DNA of 64,000 nucleotides, taken from NCBI RefSeq assembly GCF_001649575.2, contig NC_051438.1, forward strand, positions 12,508,705 through 12,572,704, written 5' to 3'. Below are positions 40,601 through 49,255 of this stretch, piece after piece (the first letter of the stretch is position 1; each line of letters starts with the position of its first letter). Below the pieces are notes generated by a model. It worked only from the letters and a program-made list of their open reading frames with translations, ran no database searches and had not been told where the DNA came from. Both the position numbers and the translations under genes were made by a program. Origin of the DNA: Kryptolebias marmoratus (taxonomy: Eukaryota > Chordata > Actinopteri > Cyprinodontiformes > Rivulidae).

Positions 40601-43600
40601 CCGTGTTCAGCTCTGTGGATACAATATAGTCATTCAGATGAGATTATGTCAACTAAAGTGCCAAAAATGTTTTTTAAGCTTGTTGGGCTCCAGGAAAAGA
40701 GCACACCTCTATATAATTTGTTCGTTTCTATTGGGGTTGTCAAAATGCTCCAATTTTAAACTCTGCACCAAACTAAGAAAAAGTCTGAACGCTACTGTTG
40801 ATACCAAAGAGGGGAAAAAACTACATTAAAAAAGGCATACAGCTCTTACAGTAAAAATCAGAACAATATAAATAAACGACAACAAAGTTTTGACATTGTC
40901 CTAGTTAGTGCAAGAGCAACAAGCTGACTAACCAGCAGCCATTTAGAGAAAACAAAAAATGCTAAATTAGCTTAAAAGTGATGTTTTATTCTTGCAAACT
41001 GCAGAGGAATTTTTTGTCAGAATCAACTTTTCTGTACAATATTTTTTTGGTTATATGTGCAAAAAAAACATTGTCTCAAAAGTAACTAAACGCACACTGC
41101 AAAAGTAAAACAAGAAACTAAAAGTCAACTGATGTTTTTTTTTTTTTTTTTTCCCCCAATGTCCGATCTTGATGTCAATATTTAGGAATCAGAGCAGTTG
41201 ATGGCCAACAGATGCTTTTGGGCCAATATATATTTTTTCATTTAACAAGATATAACAAAACTGCTTCACTCAAACAAACATATATTCAACAATCCTTAGA
41301 AGAATTTGGACACTTTAAAATAATATATAGAAGAACCTTCTTGCTTAAAAAAAAAAAAAAAGCTAAATTGTGGGCTACTGTGAGCTGGCTGTAGCAGCTG
41401 CTGCTGCATCTTCATTTTCCTACTTGGCAGTTTATAAGATGTCCATGCATGGCTGATTGATAATGTTTTAAAAAATGGCTAATATTGGCCATTTTCAGCT
41501 GATTATTTAACCCACCTACTTATAAAACTATTTGAGGCACAAAATTGGGTTCCATTAACATCCTCTATCAATAAACCACCTACTGGGAGCACAAGCCAGT
41601 GTTTGTCTCATGTCGGTCCCTAAAGTAAATGGTGAGGGTTGTGTCAGGAAGGGCATCCAGAGTAAAACACTTCTGCCAAAACTAACATGCGAGTCCATCC
41701 AAGAGATGCCGTATAGGATCGAGTTAACAACGATCGCCACCGGTGCTGTTGACAAACAGGGTGCCGGCGAAAATTGTGCTACTTTTAGTCAAAGATCACG
41801 AGGACGGAAATGTGCCAGGAGACGTAGGGACAATGACAGGCAGAGGTCGAGAAAGGCTGACATGATGCAGAGGAGGAAGGTAGATGGGTTATGTGTGTAA
41901 GAGACCAAGCAGAAGGGTAGAGGAGGGACAGTGGGTATATTAGTAGAAGGATGTTAGAGATGCAGCTGCCAGGAAAAAGACAAAGAGGAGATACATGGAT
42001 GCAGTTAGAGAGGACATGGAGGTAGTTGTACTGAGGACAAAGGACACAGGACAGAGTGAGATGGAGGAGGACTTGCTGTGGCCACCCCTGAAAAGGGAAC
42101 AGCCAAAAGAAAAAGAAGAACATTGTCTATCAATGTCAACAATTAAAACAGGTGAAGCTTTCTTCCAAACACGGAGAATAACGTTAGTTGATTTCTTATT
42201 AATCATAGCCACAAGCTGCTCCATTACTTTACAGACAATAGTGGTGAGGCTATCGGCAAACTGCTAATAATTAAAGGGGTAACGTTAATTTACGCCATGC
42301 TTCATGTTTAATTCTTCACCACGAGGGAGGGGAGGGGCTGAATGTCTAAGGGAGATGAAAACGGCTCTTTGCGATCAAATGCATCACCTACAACAATGGG
42401 TCTACAAATCTAAAGCTCCAAACCAAATTTAAGAATCCAATCTAGTGTAGTGAAAACAAGCCTCTGACTGCAATTGGGAAATGACAAGGTCCGGTTCAAA
42501 ACTGCGATTAGCAGCACGACAAACACTGTTTGTCCAAAAGATAGAAATCAGAGCGAATCCTGTTTACATGTTGTGTTACGTGTGGTTATTTTATCTGCTC
42601 GACAAATGCATCCTTGGTGACAAGACAAACAAACACTGAAACCTGTTTTAATGACAGTCTGTCTTTGTGTGTGAATACGTGCTTCATTTTTGCCGCTGAT
42701 CTGTGTTAAATTAGGTTCAATGCTGACATTTGAAAGTGCCGGTTTAGGAATGCGTGCAGAACGTGTTTCTGAACACCTGCACTTGAGGACGTCCACTTGT
42801 GACTGGATCAGTAGAGACGCACTTCAATGCCTGGAGTCGGGCGAGAGTTCAAGAGCCTGTGTGTCCCGCGTTCCCGAGTGGCTGCGCTCACACGTGTTCC
42901 TCGACAGCGTTCCACCTGTGATGTGATTATCCGGCGCGCGCTCGCAGTGCCAGTCGCGAATAACGTGGAGCTGTAGCCGGCTAATAACACTCTGCATCCA
43001 AACCAATTCAGCAACTTGGTTACAGCTTAACGAGCGCTTAATTACAGCACGCAGAGCCTCCAAACGTTTCAGCAGCTTGGGCAGAAAATGTGATTAATTA
43101 AATGGGCGTGAGGAACGGCTCTGTTCCGGGGGGGGAAGGTGTGCTGCTGCTAAAGATGAAGACGTCTGGCTGTCTGGAGCGAGCTCGAGAGCAGGGAGAG
43201 CTCAGAAGAAAAAAAAAAAAAAAAAAAAAAGAGGCGAAAAGCTGCACCCACGCTGTGTTGTTCACAGTGTTTACGGCCTTGCAAGCATTTTGTCTCAATT
43301 TGGGCAGCACTTTGGAGCCTGACAAGATGGCTATAAGGGGAAAGAAATGGGCTGATTTGGGGAGAACAAACCCTCATTTCTCTCCGTTTCAGAAGCGCAC
43401 CGGCTTGTCTGTCAAATCCAGTTCTGCAGCACGCAGACAAGTGGAGGACACTGTCTCGTTATTAACGGAAACATCCGGCGAGCTGGAACTTGCTCGGCAG
43501 TTCCTCGCAGAGCTCAGACACGCGGGCCTGTTAGCTCGGCCCGAGCGTCGAACTGAGAGAACGGCACATGAGTCAGACGCAGCGCTGCAGCCCTGTGACT

Positions 43601-46600
43601 CAGAGTTTCCCGGCTGACTTCTCAGGCCAGCTGAATTACAAAAACACTTCTCGTTCGGGAGGCAAATCACAGTACGCATCTGAGCCTGTGTCTTTAGAAA
43701 AGCCTTTGGCTCACTGAAGGTGTGTCGGTTTGTAAGCAACACAGATGCGGAGGGAACACGGGTTTTAAGGCCTGTGGGATCGAGTGGGTGGCGATTAGCG
43801 CTAGCGATAAAAAGAGACGGTGCGTACAGCGCTGTGAAAAACTAGTTGACCTTTTTTTTGGTCACACTTAAATTTCAGATCATGAAACAAATCAATAGAA
43901 AACTACAATAAACAGATCAAATTAACAATAGATAAAATATAATAATCAAGATGCTATTATAAAAGCCGAGTTCAGTGTCACTCGCAATACCCCGGCCTGA
44001 TTACTGCCAGACCTGCAAAATCGAGAAACCCCTTAAATAGACACAGAACAGTGGTGAACCTTCCCACGAGCGACCGCCCGACGAAAAACTTCTCCAAGAG
44101 GCTTCGACGGCTCATTCAAGGGGTCCAAGAAGAAAGAGTAAAGCCCCGCAGGCCTCACTTAAGGTCAGAGATCGTGATTCGACAACGAGAAAGAGACGAA
44201 AAGCAAAATTGGCCTCCGTGGGAAAGTTCCAAAGCCAAAACGACCGCTGACCAAAAACACCACAATGACCAGTCTCACATTTGGCAAAAAAACAAAACCA
44301 TCTCGATGATCCTCAAGAGTTTTGGGACAATATTCTGTGAGCCAACAAGACAAAAGTGGACCTCTTTGGACGGTGTGCGTCCCGTTACAAGTAGAGTAAA
44401 ACCAACACTGCATTTCAGAGAAGAACACCGTGAAGACAGTCAAACACGGCGGTGGCAGTGGGATGGTCTGGGCCTGCTTTACTGCGTTGGGACCCGGACG
44501 ACTTGCCGTAACACACTAAACCATGAATTTTGCTCTCTGACAGAAAATCCTGAAGGAGAACGCCCCTGGGCCATCAGTCGGAGGCCATTAGGCTCCCTTG
44601 GGTTCTGCGGCAGGAGAACGAGCCAAAGTCCAGCAAACTAAATTCCTCCACCGAAATCCAAAGGCCTCACATTCCCAGTGACTGCAAACACCTGACTGCA
44701 GTTTGTGCTGCCAAGAGTCGGCAAAACCGGTAATTAGATTTAAGGAGCAAATACCTTTTCCACACACAGCCAGATTGGTTCGGATAGCGCTGTCCTTTTA
44801 ATAAATGGAAATCCTCATTGAAAAAAAAAACCTTGTCTTTTGTATTTACTCAGGTTATCTTTGTGTCATGTTAGCAGTTGTTCGATGATCTGAAAAAGTG
44901 TAAGTGTGACCAAAAAAAAAAAAAAGCAAAAACAGAAGAAATACTGTATTTGACATGTCCATTAGAACAAAAACGCATCATGGAAGAAAATAGGACCCCC
45001 CCCCCCCCTTCTTTCCCGTACGCCAAGTCTTTGTTCTCGCCATCTTTTCGGCGCATTTGAGGGCTTGCGAGTGAAGAGGAACAATAGCGCTGACTATTGA
45101 GCTCCNNNNNNNNNNNNNNNNNNNNNNNNNNNNNNNNNNNNNNNNNNNNNNNNNNNNNNNNNNNNNNNNNNNNNNNNNNNNNNNNNNNNNNNNNNNNNNN
45201 NNNNNNNNNNNNNNNNNNNNNNNNNNNNNNNNNNNNNNNNNNNNNNNNNNNNNNNNNNNNNNNNNNNNNNNNNNNNNNNNNNNNNNNNNNNNNNNNNNNN
45301 NNNNNNNNNNNNNNNNNNNNNNNNNNNNNNNNNNNNNNNNNNNNNGGCGGGGGTGGGGAGGGGCGGGGAGCCCAAACAGAGAAACTTTTCAGACAGGAGG
45401 AATAAAGATGGACGAAGGGGAGGGAGGGAGATTAATGGGTTTGTGGGATCACTTGCTTCAACATCACTGAGGAGAGTCAGACCAAAACCCGGAAACAAAG
45501 TTCTGTGCTGGAGACGCTGAGAGGCGTCGCGCTCAGGGTAATGCGCCGTTCATGACTCTCAGCTACTACCACAACGGAACAGAGCTCATCATCTGTAAAG
45601 CTAGCTGAGTTTTAGTCAGCTGGACGGTGGTCATCTTGAACTGGATCGACTCTGAAAGTCAGCTGGTTGTAGAGGTACATCAAGTGATTACTTTCTGGGC
45701 GTTTTATTAAAAACGCTGTTTGTCCCCCCCATTTGAGTGGGTTGCAACGTTTTTCCTGACGCTAGCGTGAGTTTGGTCACGCTCATAAGCCGTACGTGTC
45801 TATACGCCGAAGATGACCCTCCAAATACATCAGCACATGTATCACTTTGCTCAGTACACATTTAATAAAGTGTTAAACTTTAGATAGAAAAGTCCCGGGG
45901 TGGTCGGGGACACGGCGTCTCCCTTGGCCGCAGTGAATTGGTAACGTGCGAACACATAAAGACGTTTTCTTATATTTATTACATGCCACGACCTTTATGA
46001 GCCGGGGCTCCCCGCTCCCACCTTCAAATAATGCCAGGGGAAACGGTTGATGTCCAATGATTACTTCCTGGGTGTTTTCATTAAAATCTGCCCACTGGTT
46101 CATGAGATATTTCGCTAACTCTACAGACAAGCGAACACACAACAAACCACAACCAGAGTCACTCTACCCATTACCCTTTTTTACATGATGGTTAATACTT
46201 TGTGATTTACTCTCTGCTATTCACCAAGAGATGTTTTAGTGAGTGTCAGGCAGCAGAGTAAAACACTAAGTTGAAATGATAAAAAAGGAAATCAGCTCAG
46301 TTTAAGTTTGTCTAAATAAAGGACGTGAACTAAAATCATGTTGGTTTATTCAAAAGGCACTGATCCAGTCTGGTTAGGCCTCTCATAAAACTAACTTGTA
46401 AAACTACCCAAACAAGGGACTACACTTATGCAATAAATTACTTAAATTAGTAATGGAGCAATGACTAAATAAATGCGTTTACATCATGATACAAATAGGA
46501 GCATGAGTAGAACAAGAAGACGAGGACTTGGTTAGAATCATTGTTTCAAATGAGAAATACAACTTTATTTTATTGTTGCTGTTTTGAGCAAACTATTCCA

Positions 46601-47140
46601 AATCTGAGGACTCCTCAATTACATTTGTTTCTAAGTAGCTAACTCCTTTGCAAACTCTTTACCTCACATATATGACCACAGCCCTAGACTTTAGTAATGA
46701 ACTCCTAAACGAGAAAAGTAACGAGCTAATCTGTTGGGTAAAAAGTTAGCTATGAACAAAAAAACAAAAATTAAAACACAATAACAACTGGATTAAAAAC
46801 ACCACAATTACCAATACTCTTTTAAAAGTCTAGCCAAGTTCATTTTATGGGAAAATAAATCGTGAAAATTAGACTTTAGCAAACATTTTTCCGTCGGCTT
46901 CGTAGACATGTAAGCTAACGTCGCCGTTGAAACCCGTTGGAGTTTCTGACTTTCTCCTGTCAGCCTCTTTTGTTTGTTTTTTTGTTTTGTTTTGCTTTAC
47001 TGTTAGAAAAGTTTTTTTTTAAGTGCACATTATTGTTTACTTACCCAGAATAAAATATTGAATCCAAAGAGGGAGTATTTCACGCAGCAGCTGACCTCGG
47101 CTCCCTTTATGTGGCGTTTTCTGCTCATCCTTCCAGGCAT
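25574..47140 (-). CDS. tspan17: Tetraspanin-17-like TspanC8 tetraspanin, complete coding sequence in 8 exons
   Basis: The spliced exons are 47140-47045, 32981-32931, 30396-30250, 29496-29326, 28921-28796, 28569-28522, 25911-25795 and 25639-25574. They encode 273 residues, close to the roughly 270 of mammalian TSPAN17 and TSPAN5. Membrane segments are visible at about residues 24-47, 67-89, 99-120 and 238-259. The large extracellular loop carries the CCG motif (158-160) and eight cysteines (158, 159, 175, 185, 191, 192, 205, 226), the signature of the TspanC8 group. Sequons are N54-L-S in the small loop and N174-C-T in the large loop. Members of this group bind the metalloprotease ADAM10, help it leave the ER and steer its substrate choice (family knowledge). 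I prefer tspan17 over tspan5 because of 'NLFINNN', 'FAQEY', '[14 protein letters not shown]' and the C-terminal 'KANW'. The start follows the MPG... pattern of TSPAN17. Every intron is phase 0 with GT/AG ends. Confidence 0.92.
25795..25911 (-). CDS. tspan17: tspan17 coding exon 7 (end of large loop, most of TM4)
   Basis: The exon encodes 39 residues, [20 protein letters not shown] followed by [19 protein letters not shown]. It supplies the eighth loop cysteine and enters TM4. The acceptor is GTGAACAG and the donor is CAG|GTCAGT. Confidence 0.94.
25912..28521 (-). other. tspan17 intron 6
   Basis: 2.6-kb intron with one recognised repeat (28222). A GC-rich pyrimidine tract lies at 26530-26700. 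No other coding sequence was seen. Confidence 0.6.
28222..28445 (+). repeat. Common teleost repeat 'aaaggggacctattatgaaaaattcact'
   Basis: The opening motif 'attaaaggggacctattatg' is a frequent terminal sequence of fish nonautonomous DNA elements. The rest is diverged. It lies in tspan17 intron 6. Confidence 0.55.
28522..28569 (-). CDS. tspan17: tspan17 coding exon 6 (large loop micro-exon)
   Basis: This 48-bp exon encodes [16 protein letters not shown], supplying the seventh loop cysteine. The acceptor is CTTTTTAG. The donor GTG|GTTGGT is weak, but it is the only choice giving a loop of the same length as human TSPAN17 when joined to exon 7. Confidence 0.88.
28796..28921 (-). CDS. tspan17: tspan17 coding exon 5 (CCG motif, core of large loop)
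   Basis: The exon encodes 42 residues beginning [20 protein letters not shown] and ending [12 protein letters not shown]. It holds six of the eight loop cysteines and the N-C-T glycosylation sequon. The acceptor is GTTTCAG and the donor is GCG|GTGAGT. Confidence 0.95.
29326..29496 (-). CDS. tspan17: tspan17 coding exon 4 (TM3 and start of large extracellular loop)
   Basis: The exon encodes 57 residues, [20 protein letters not shown] followed by [17 protein letters not shown] and [17 protein letters not shown]. The acceptor is CCATGTAG and the donor is TAT|GTGAGT. The [12 protein letters not shown] helix is highly conserved between TSPAN5 and TSPAN17. Confidence 0.95.
30250..30396 (-). CDS. 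tspan17: tspan17 coding exon 3 (small extracellular loop, TM2)
   Basis: The exon encodes 49 residues from [14 protein letters not shown] through the TM2 stretch [23 protein letters not shown] to RENTLLLKF. The acceptor is CCCTTCAG and the donor is TTC|GTAAGC. It contains the small-loop sequon N-L-S and the conserved GCIGALREN intracellular loop motif. Confidence 0.95.
31785..31920 (+). repeat. DNA-transposon fragment in tspan17 intron 2
   Basis: 'cagcatctggtgggaccaccgtttgcc' and 'cttcacatagagttaatcaggttgttgattgtggcc' match a common teleost DNA transposon sequence. A 100-codon plus frame over it is not a gene. Confidence 0.5.
32931..32981 (-). CDS. tspan17: tspan17 coding exon 2 (rest of TM1)
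   Basis: This 51-bp exon encodes [17 protein letters not shown], matching the conserved GLWAW-EK block at the end of TM1. The acceptor is TTTTACAG and the donor is AAG|GTATGT. It is easily missed because it is too short to stand out as an open frame. It lies 14 kb downstream of exon 1. Confidence 0.9.
33680..35110 (-). mobile_element. Non-LTR retrotransposon (LINE) reverse-transcriptase relic
   Basis: On the minus strand, fragments read [30 protein letters not shown] and [19 protein letters not shown]. After a deletion and frame breaks, further fragments are [17 protein letters not shown] and [15 protein letters not shown]. The YVDD is the altered [YF]xDD catalytic motif. These match the reverse transcriptase of common teleost LINEs of the CR1/L2/Rex1 type. 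The stretch 33680-34080 resembles the AT-rich 3' tail. Stops and frameshifts show it is dead. It lies in tspan17 intron 1, on the same strand as the gene. Confidence 0.8.
35125..35710 (+). repeat. Modular ~300-bp dispersed repeat, copy 4 (two tandem units plus end module)
   Basis: The 'ctgattaacttttagaacca' and 'ctgattagcttttggagtca' modules are about 305 bp apart. After the second unit comes an end module with 'gacatgaaaggtggtgggtg' and the near-palindrome ATTCCTTCAAGGAAT. The same end module is present, inverted, at 55250. It lies in tspan17 intron 1. Confidence 0.8.
36735..36850 (+). repeat. Degraded tRNA-like repeat fragment
   Basis: 'gtcgtcccacaactaaggagacgtgggtccaaattcgccgg' followed by 'ctctctgtagttctgctcctcctgtggg' looks like a decayed inverse of the block at 48535. 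It is weak. Confidence 0.3.
39367..39391. repeat. Poly(A) tract in tspan17 intron 1
   Basis: About 25 A residues. Similar homopolymers occur at 16231, 41138 and 43209. Confidence 0.9.
41590..42125 (+). mobile_element. RTE-like retroelement 3' fragment
   Basis: The block starts with 'taaatggtgagggttgtgtcaggaagggcatcc', continues through 'gccaccggtgctgttgac' and 'cagggtgccgg', and ends 'ctgtggccacccctgaaaagggaacagcc' followed by an AAGAAG-type tail. This is the arrangement of a widespread teleost non-LTR (RTE-like) 3' end. No intact frame is present. It lies in tspan17 intron 1, antisense to the gene. Confidence 0.65.
42126..43826 (-). other. tspan17 intron 1, part between RTE and Tc1 relics
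   Basis: Contains a CpG-richer stretch at 42800-43100 and a 20-base poly(A) at 43209. A plus frame of 171 codons at 43102-43617 crosses the poly(A) and shows no family resemblance. Confidence 0.4.
43827..44946 (+). mobile_element. Tc1-like DNA transposon, defective
   Basis: The element is bounded by TA dinucleotides, with 5' end CAGCGCTGTGAAAAA and 3' end near ATACTGTA. Long terminal inverted repeats share 'ggtcacactta...cagatcat' at 43860 and its complement at 44885-44912. The interior aligns by eye with Tc1 transposase DNA: helix-turn-helix part ('cgacggctcattcaag'), the 'gatggtctgggcctg' part, and 'ggttctgcggcagg'. It then jumps to the 3' UTR, so the last catalytic region is deleted. Frameshifts break the protein. 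It lies in tspan17 intron 1. Confidence 0.85.
44051..44641 (+). pseudogene. Tc1-like transposase remnant
   Basis: A 196-codon open frame spans the remnant, but only its first part ([21 protein letters not shown] residues) is in the transposase frame. The rest is a shifted reading of transposase DNA. The C-terminal DDE region is missing. It is not a functional gene. Confidence 0.75.
45106..45345. other. Assembly gap (240 N)
   Basis: Unsequenced bases in tspan17 intron 1. The left side has a run of C at 44998-45008 and the right flank is G-rich (gggtggggaggggcgggg), which suggests the gap comes from a sequence that is hard to read. Confidence 1.
45540..46145 (-). repeat. Modular ~300-bp dispersed repeat, copy 5 (two partial units)
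   Basis: Minus orientation. The modules 'gactctcagctactaccaca', 'gtgattactttctgggcg' and, again at 46055, 'gatgtccaatgattacttcc' with 'ggttcatgagatatttcgct' are present. It begins about 200 bp right of the assembly gap, in tspan17 intron 1. Confidence 0.75.
47045..47140 (-). CDS. tspan17: tspan17 coding exon 1 (start codon, N-terminus, first half of TM1)
   Basis: The exon encodes 32 residues beginning [13 protein letters not shown] and running into [16 protein letters not shown]. The ATG is at 47140-47138. The donor is TGG|GTAAGT. The paired cysteines before TM1 are likely palmitoylation sites, as in other tetraspanins. An alternative in-frame ATG lies at codon 5, but the first ATG matches the MPG start of mammalian TSPAN17. 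Confidence 0.88.
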
Positions 47141-47580
47141 CTGCTGCAGTCGGCTACCAGGGACGGGCTCGGTACTTCGGAGGCTCGGCTAGCGCTGCAC
47201 TTCTCAAAACTCCTCTCGTCAAAAAAGTTGTCTGTCTCCATTAGCCGAAACGGGGTGGGTGGTGGTGGTTCTGGTTCTACTTACCCGGACGGCGCGGACG
47301 CGGTCCGGTCCAGCATAACTACACCGGGGCTCGCTCCCGTCGCTCTCACCGTCCGGCTGCTGCCAGGGCCAGCTAGCTTCCCAACTTCTCCCGTTAGCAT
47401 TAGCGGCTAACGACAACAAGCCCGCTGGCACCGAACTACAAGGCGCAGCCGTCCATCTGCGGCGCTTTGAGTTGCGTTTGTTTCGCAGTCAACAACGGCT
47501 CGTCGAGGCGAAGCTGACGGTCTTTCATCGCTCATATTATCTACCTCGCCGCACGGCTGCCGAGAGCCTTCATCTTTCTT
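47141..47580 (-). promoter_or_regulatory. tspan17: Probable tspan17 5' UTR and CpG-rich promoter
   Basis: This is the only CpG-dense, GC-rich block immediately upstream of the tspan17 start, with several CG-rich clusters around 47285-47400 and 47440-47560. On the minus strand, a donor-like GTCCGG|GTAAGTAG near 47285 hints at an untranslated upstream exon, but I see no convincing acceptor before the ATG, so it may be unused. No TATA box is evident. The promoter assignment is inference from position and composition. Confidence 0.5.
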
Positions 47581-47745
47581 TTTTTCTTTGGCTCTTTTTT
47601 CTTTTCTTTTTTTCTTTATGTAAAGCAAAGCCCTTCGCTGTCAGACGACAAAACCCACAGCGCTGCCTTTCGCCCTTTTCACCTCAAGAGCGGCCTCTTG
47701 TGTCTCACTGGTGTTTTCTTTTTTTGTTTTTCTTTTACTTTATGG

Positions 47746-47922
47746 CAGGGGTCTCCAATCCTGATCCTAAAAGTCTACTATCCTGCATGTTTTCCTTGTT
47801 TCTCTGCTCCAACACACCTGATTCAGTGGTTAAATCACCTCTTCATGTTCTGCAGAAGCCTGGTAATCAGCAATTGATTCAGATCAGGTGTGTTGGAGCA
47901 GAGAACCAAGTAAAACATACGG
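47746..47922. mobile_element. Second, decayed copy of the hAT-type MITE
   Basis: It begins CAGGGGTCTCCAATCCTGAT and shares the foldback interior with the copy at 1989-2171, including the 'gctccaacacacctgattcag' arm and its complement near 47885. The right terminal repeat is lost after 'taaaacatac'. It sits about 600 bp upstream of the tspan17 start codon. Confidence 0.75.
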
Positions 47923-48234
47923 TGACAAAATAAAACCTTAACATAAGTACCCTAAATTGACCTATTATCTAACTTTCCCTCCACACCAGTTCCAAGCACA
48001 TTTTATAGGTGGTTTAATTACTGGTCATTTCATATAAAAGTTACAAAACCAGTTTGAATCACAGGATTTTCACACCATGTTCTCCACATATTCTGTAACA
48101 AAGAAGCACATGCTGCAGTTTGGCCTCCAAATGTGCAAACAATGAGCTGAAAGTTGTTATCGCCCGCCACTGGACATGAAAGGGCGATTATGTTTTTGCC
48201 AAGTGTGTGCGTGTTTACGTTTGCCTGCCGTGTT

Positions 48235-48455
48235 CGCAAAATACTTCCTGATTTAGAGGACAGGTGTTATTTAAACTTTCAGGAACCTACCTCTACAACT
48301 GAATGACCCCTGGAGCCATTCAAGATGGCTGCCACAGCTAGTCAGCTCCAGCAACGTGCAGGCGGCTGTAACTCGGGTGATTTTGCTCATTTTGAGTTGA
48401 GATGGGGTGCCGGTAGTAGCTGAGAGTCATCCTCACTGCGTACTCCGAGCACGAA
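48235..48455 (+). repeat. Modular ~300-bp dispersed repeat, copy 6
   Basis: Plus orientation, strongly diverged. It contains 'ctctacaactgaatgacccc', 'ttcaagatggctgccacagc' and 'gtagtagctgagagtcatcc'. It lies between synpo and tspan17. Confidence 0.7.
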
Positions 48456-48534
48456 TGGACCTTACAGCAGTGCCTGAGCGTGCACACGACATTTACAAGG
48501 TTATTCAAGCAGCCTCTGGTAAGAGCTTGTATTT

Positions 48535-48752
48535 TAATTAACTTTTATGTAACCAGGCAAATCCCACTGAGATAACAGGCCGGGAACAGACATGCATGGT
48601 TTTAGACTGTGGGAGGAAACCGGAGTGCCCGGAGATAAACCTACGCAAAACAGGAGGAGAACATGCAAACTCCACACAACCCAGGGCTTGAACCCAGAAC
48701 CTTCTTGCTGTGAGGAAACAATGCTGACCACTAATCTATCGTGCTGCCGAAA
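48535..48752 (+). repeat. Dispersed SINE/LINE-tail-like repeat
   Basis: 'gactgtgggaggaaaccggagtgcccgg', 'gagaacatgcaaactccacac' and 'gcttgaacccagaaccttcttgctgtgagg' form a repeat block very common in fish. It ends in a tRNA-like 'ctgaccactaatctatcgtgctgcc'. Confidence 0.7.
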
Positions 48753-48951
48753 CTGATCTGAGTTTAACGCAAAAAGGTGGCGGGAGCAGGCCATATGCAA
48801 TCCTTTAAGAAACAATTTTACTTTGTAATGTCAAACTTGAGATTGATACACAAATTGTTTTCCACTCGGGTGGTTTTTGGTACTTTGAAAGCGGTCAACA
48901 TGAGCAAAACAGACGTGCAACACATTAGTTTTCTGTATGGTGTTACCAACT

Positions 48952-49255
48952 ATGGTAAATAGCCTGCACTTATATAGCGCTTTATCAAGTGCAAGGATCC
49001 CAAAGCTCTTCACACTACAATCACACACTGATGGTGGTAAGCTACATTGTAGCCACCACTGCTCTGGGACAGACTGACAGAAGTGAGGCAGCCATCACAC
49101 CTACACCACCAAACCCTCTGACCACCACCAGTAGGCAAGGCAGGAGAAGTGTCCTACCCAAGGACACAATGGCTTTGACGGACAGAGTGAGGGTTTGAAC
49201 TGGCAACCCAACTGTTACAGTACAAGCCCCTACCTCCTGAACCACTGCCCCTGCT
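48952..49255 (+). repeat. Second copy of the 'ggtaaat...cttatatagcgc' repeat
   Basis: It opens 'ggtaaatagcctgcacttatatagcgc' and closes with 'cctacctcctgaaccactgcc'. It is diverged from the 9266 copy but has the same order of blocks. Confidence 0.7.

Larger units (their letters stand above)
35711..41589 (-). other. tspan17 intron 1, middle part
   Basis: About 5.9 kb of AT-rich intron with homopolymers and one weak repeat fragment. No exon was recognised on either strand. Confidence 0.5.

Noticed and set aside
43102..43617. 171-codon plus frame
   Set aside because: It depends on reading through a 20-base poly(A) as poly-Lys; no family resemblance; it lies in intron 1.
44051..44641. 196-codon frame as a host gene
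   Set aside because: The DNA is Tc1 transposase sequence read mostly in a shifted frame, lying between Tc1 terminal inverted repeats.
45094..45498. Frames running through the N gap
   Set aside because: They consist mostly of undetermined residues.
25574..47140. tspan5 or tspan14 as the identity
   Set aside because: The loop sequence and C-terminal KANW fit TSPAN17 better; TSPAN14 differs widely in TM2 and loop.
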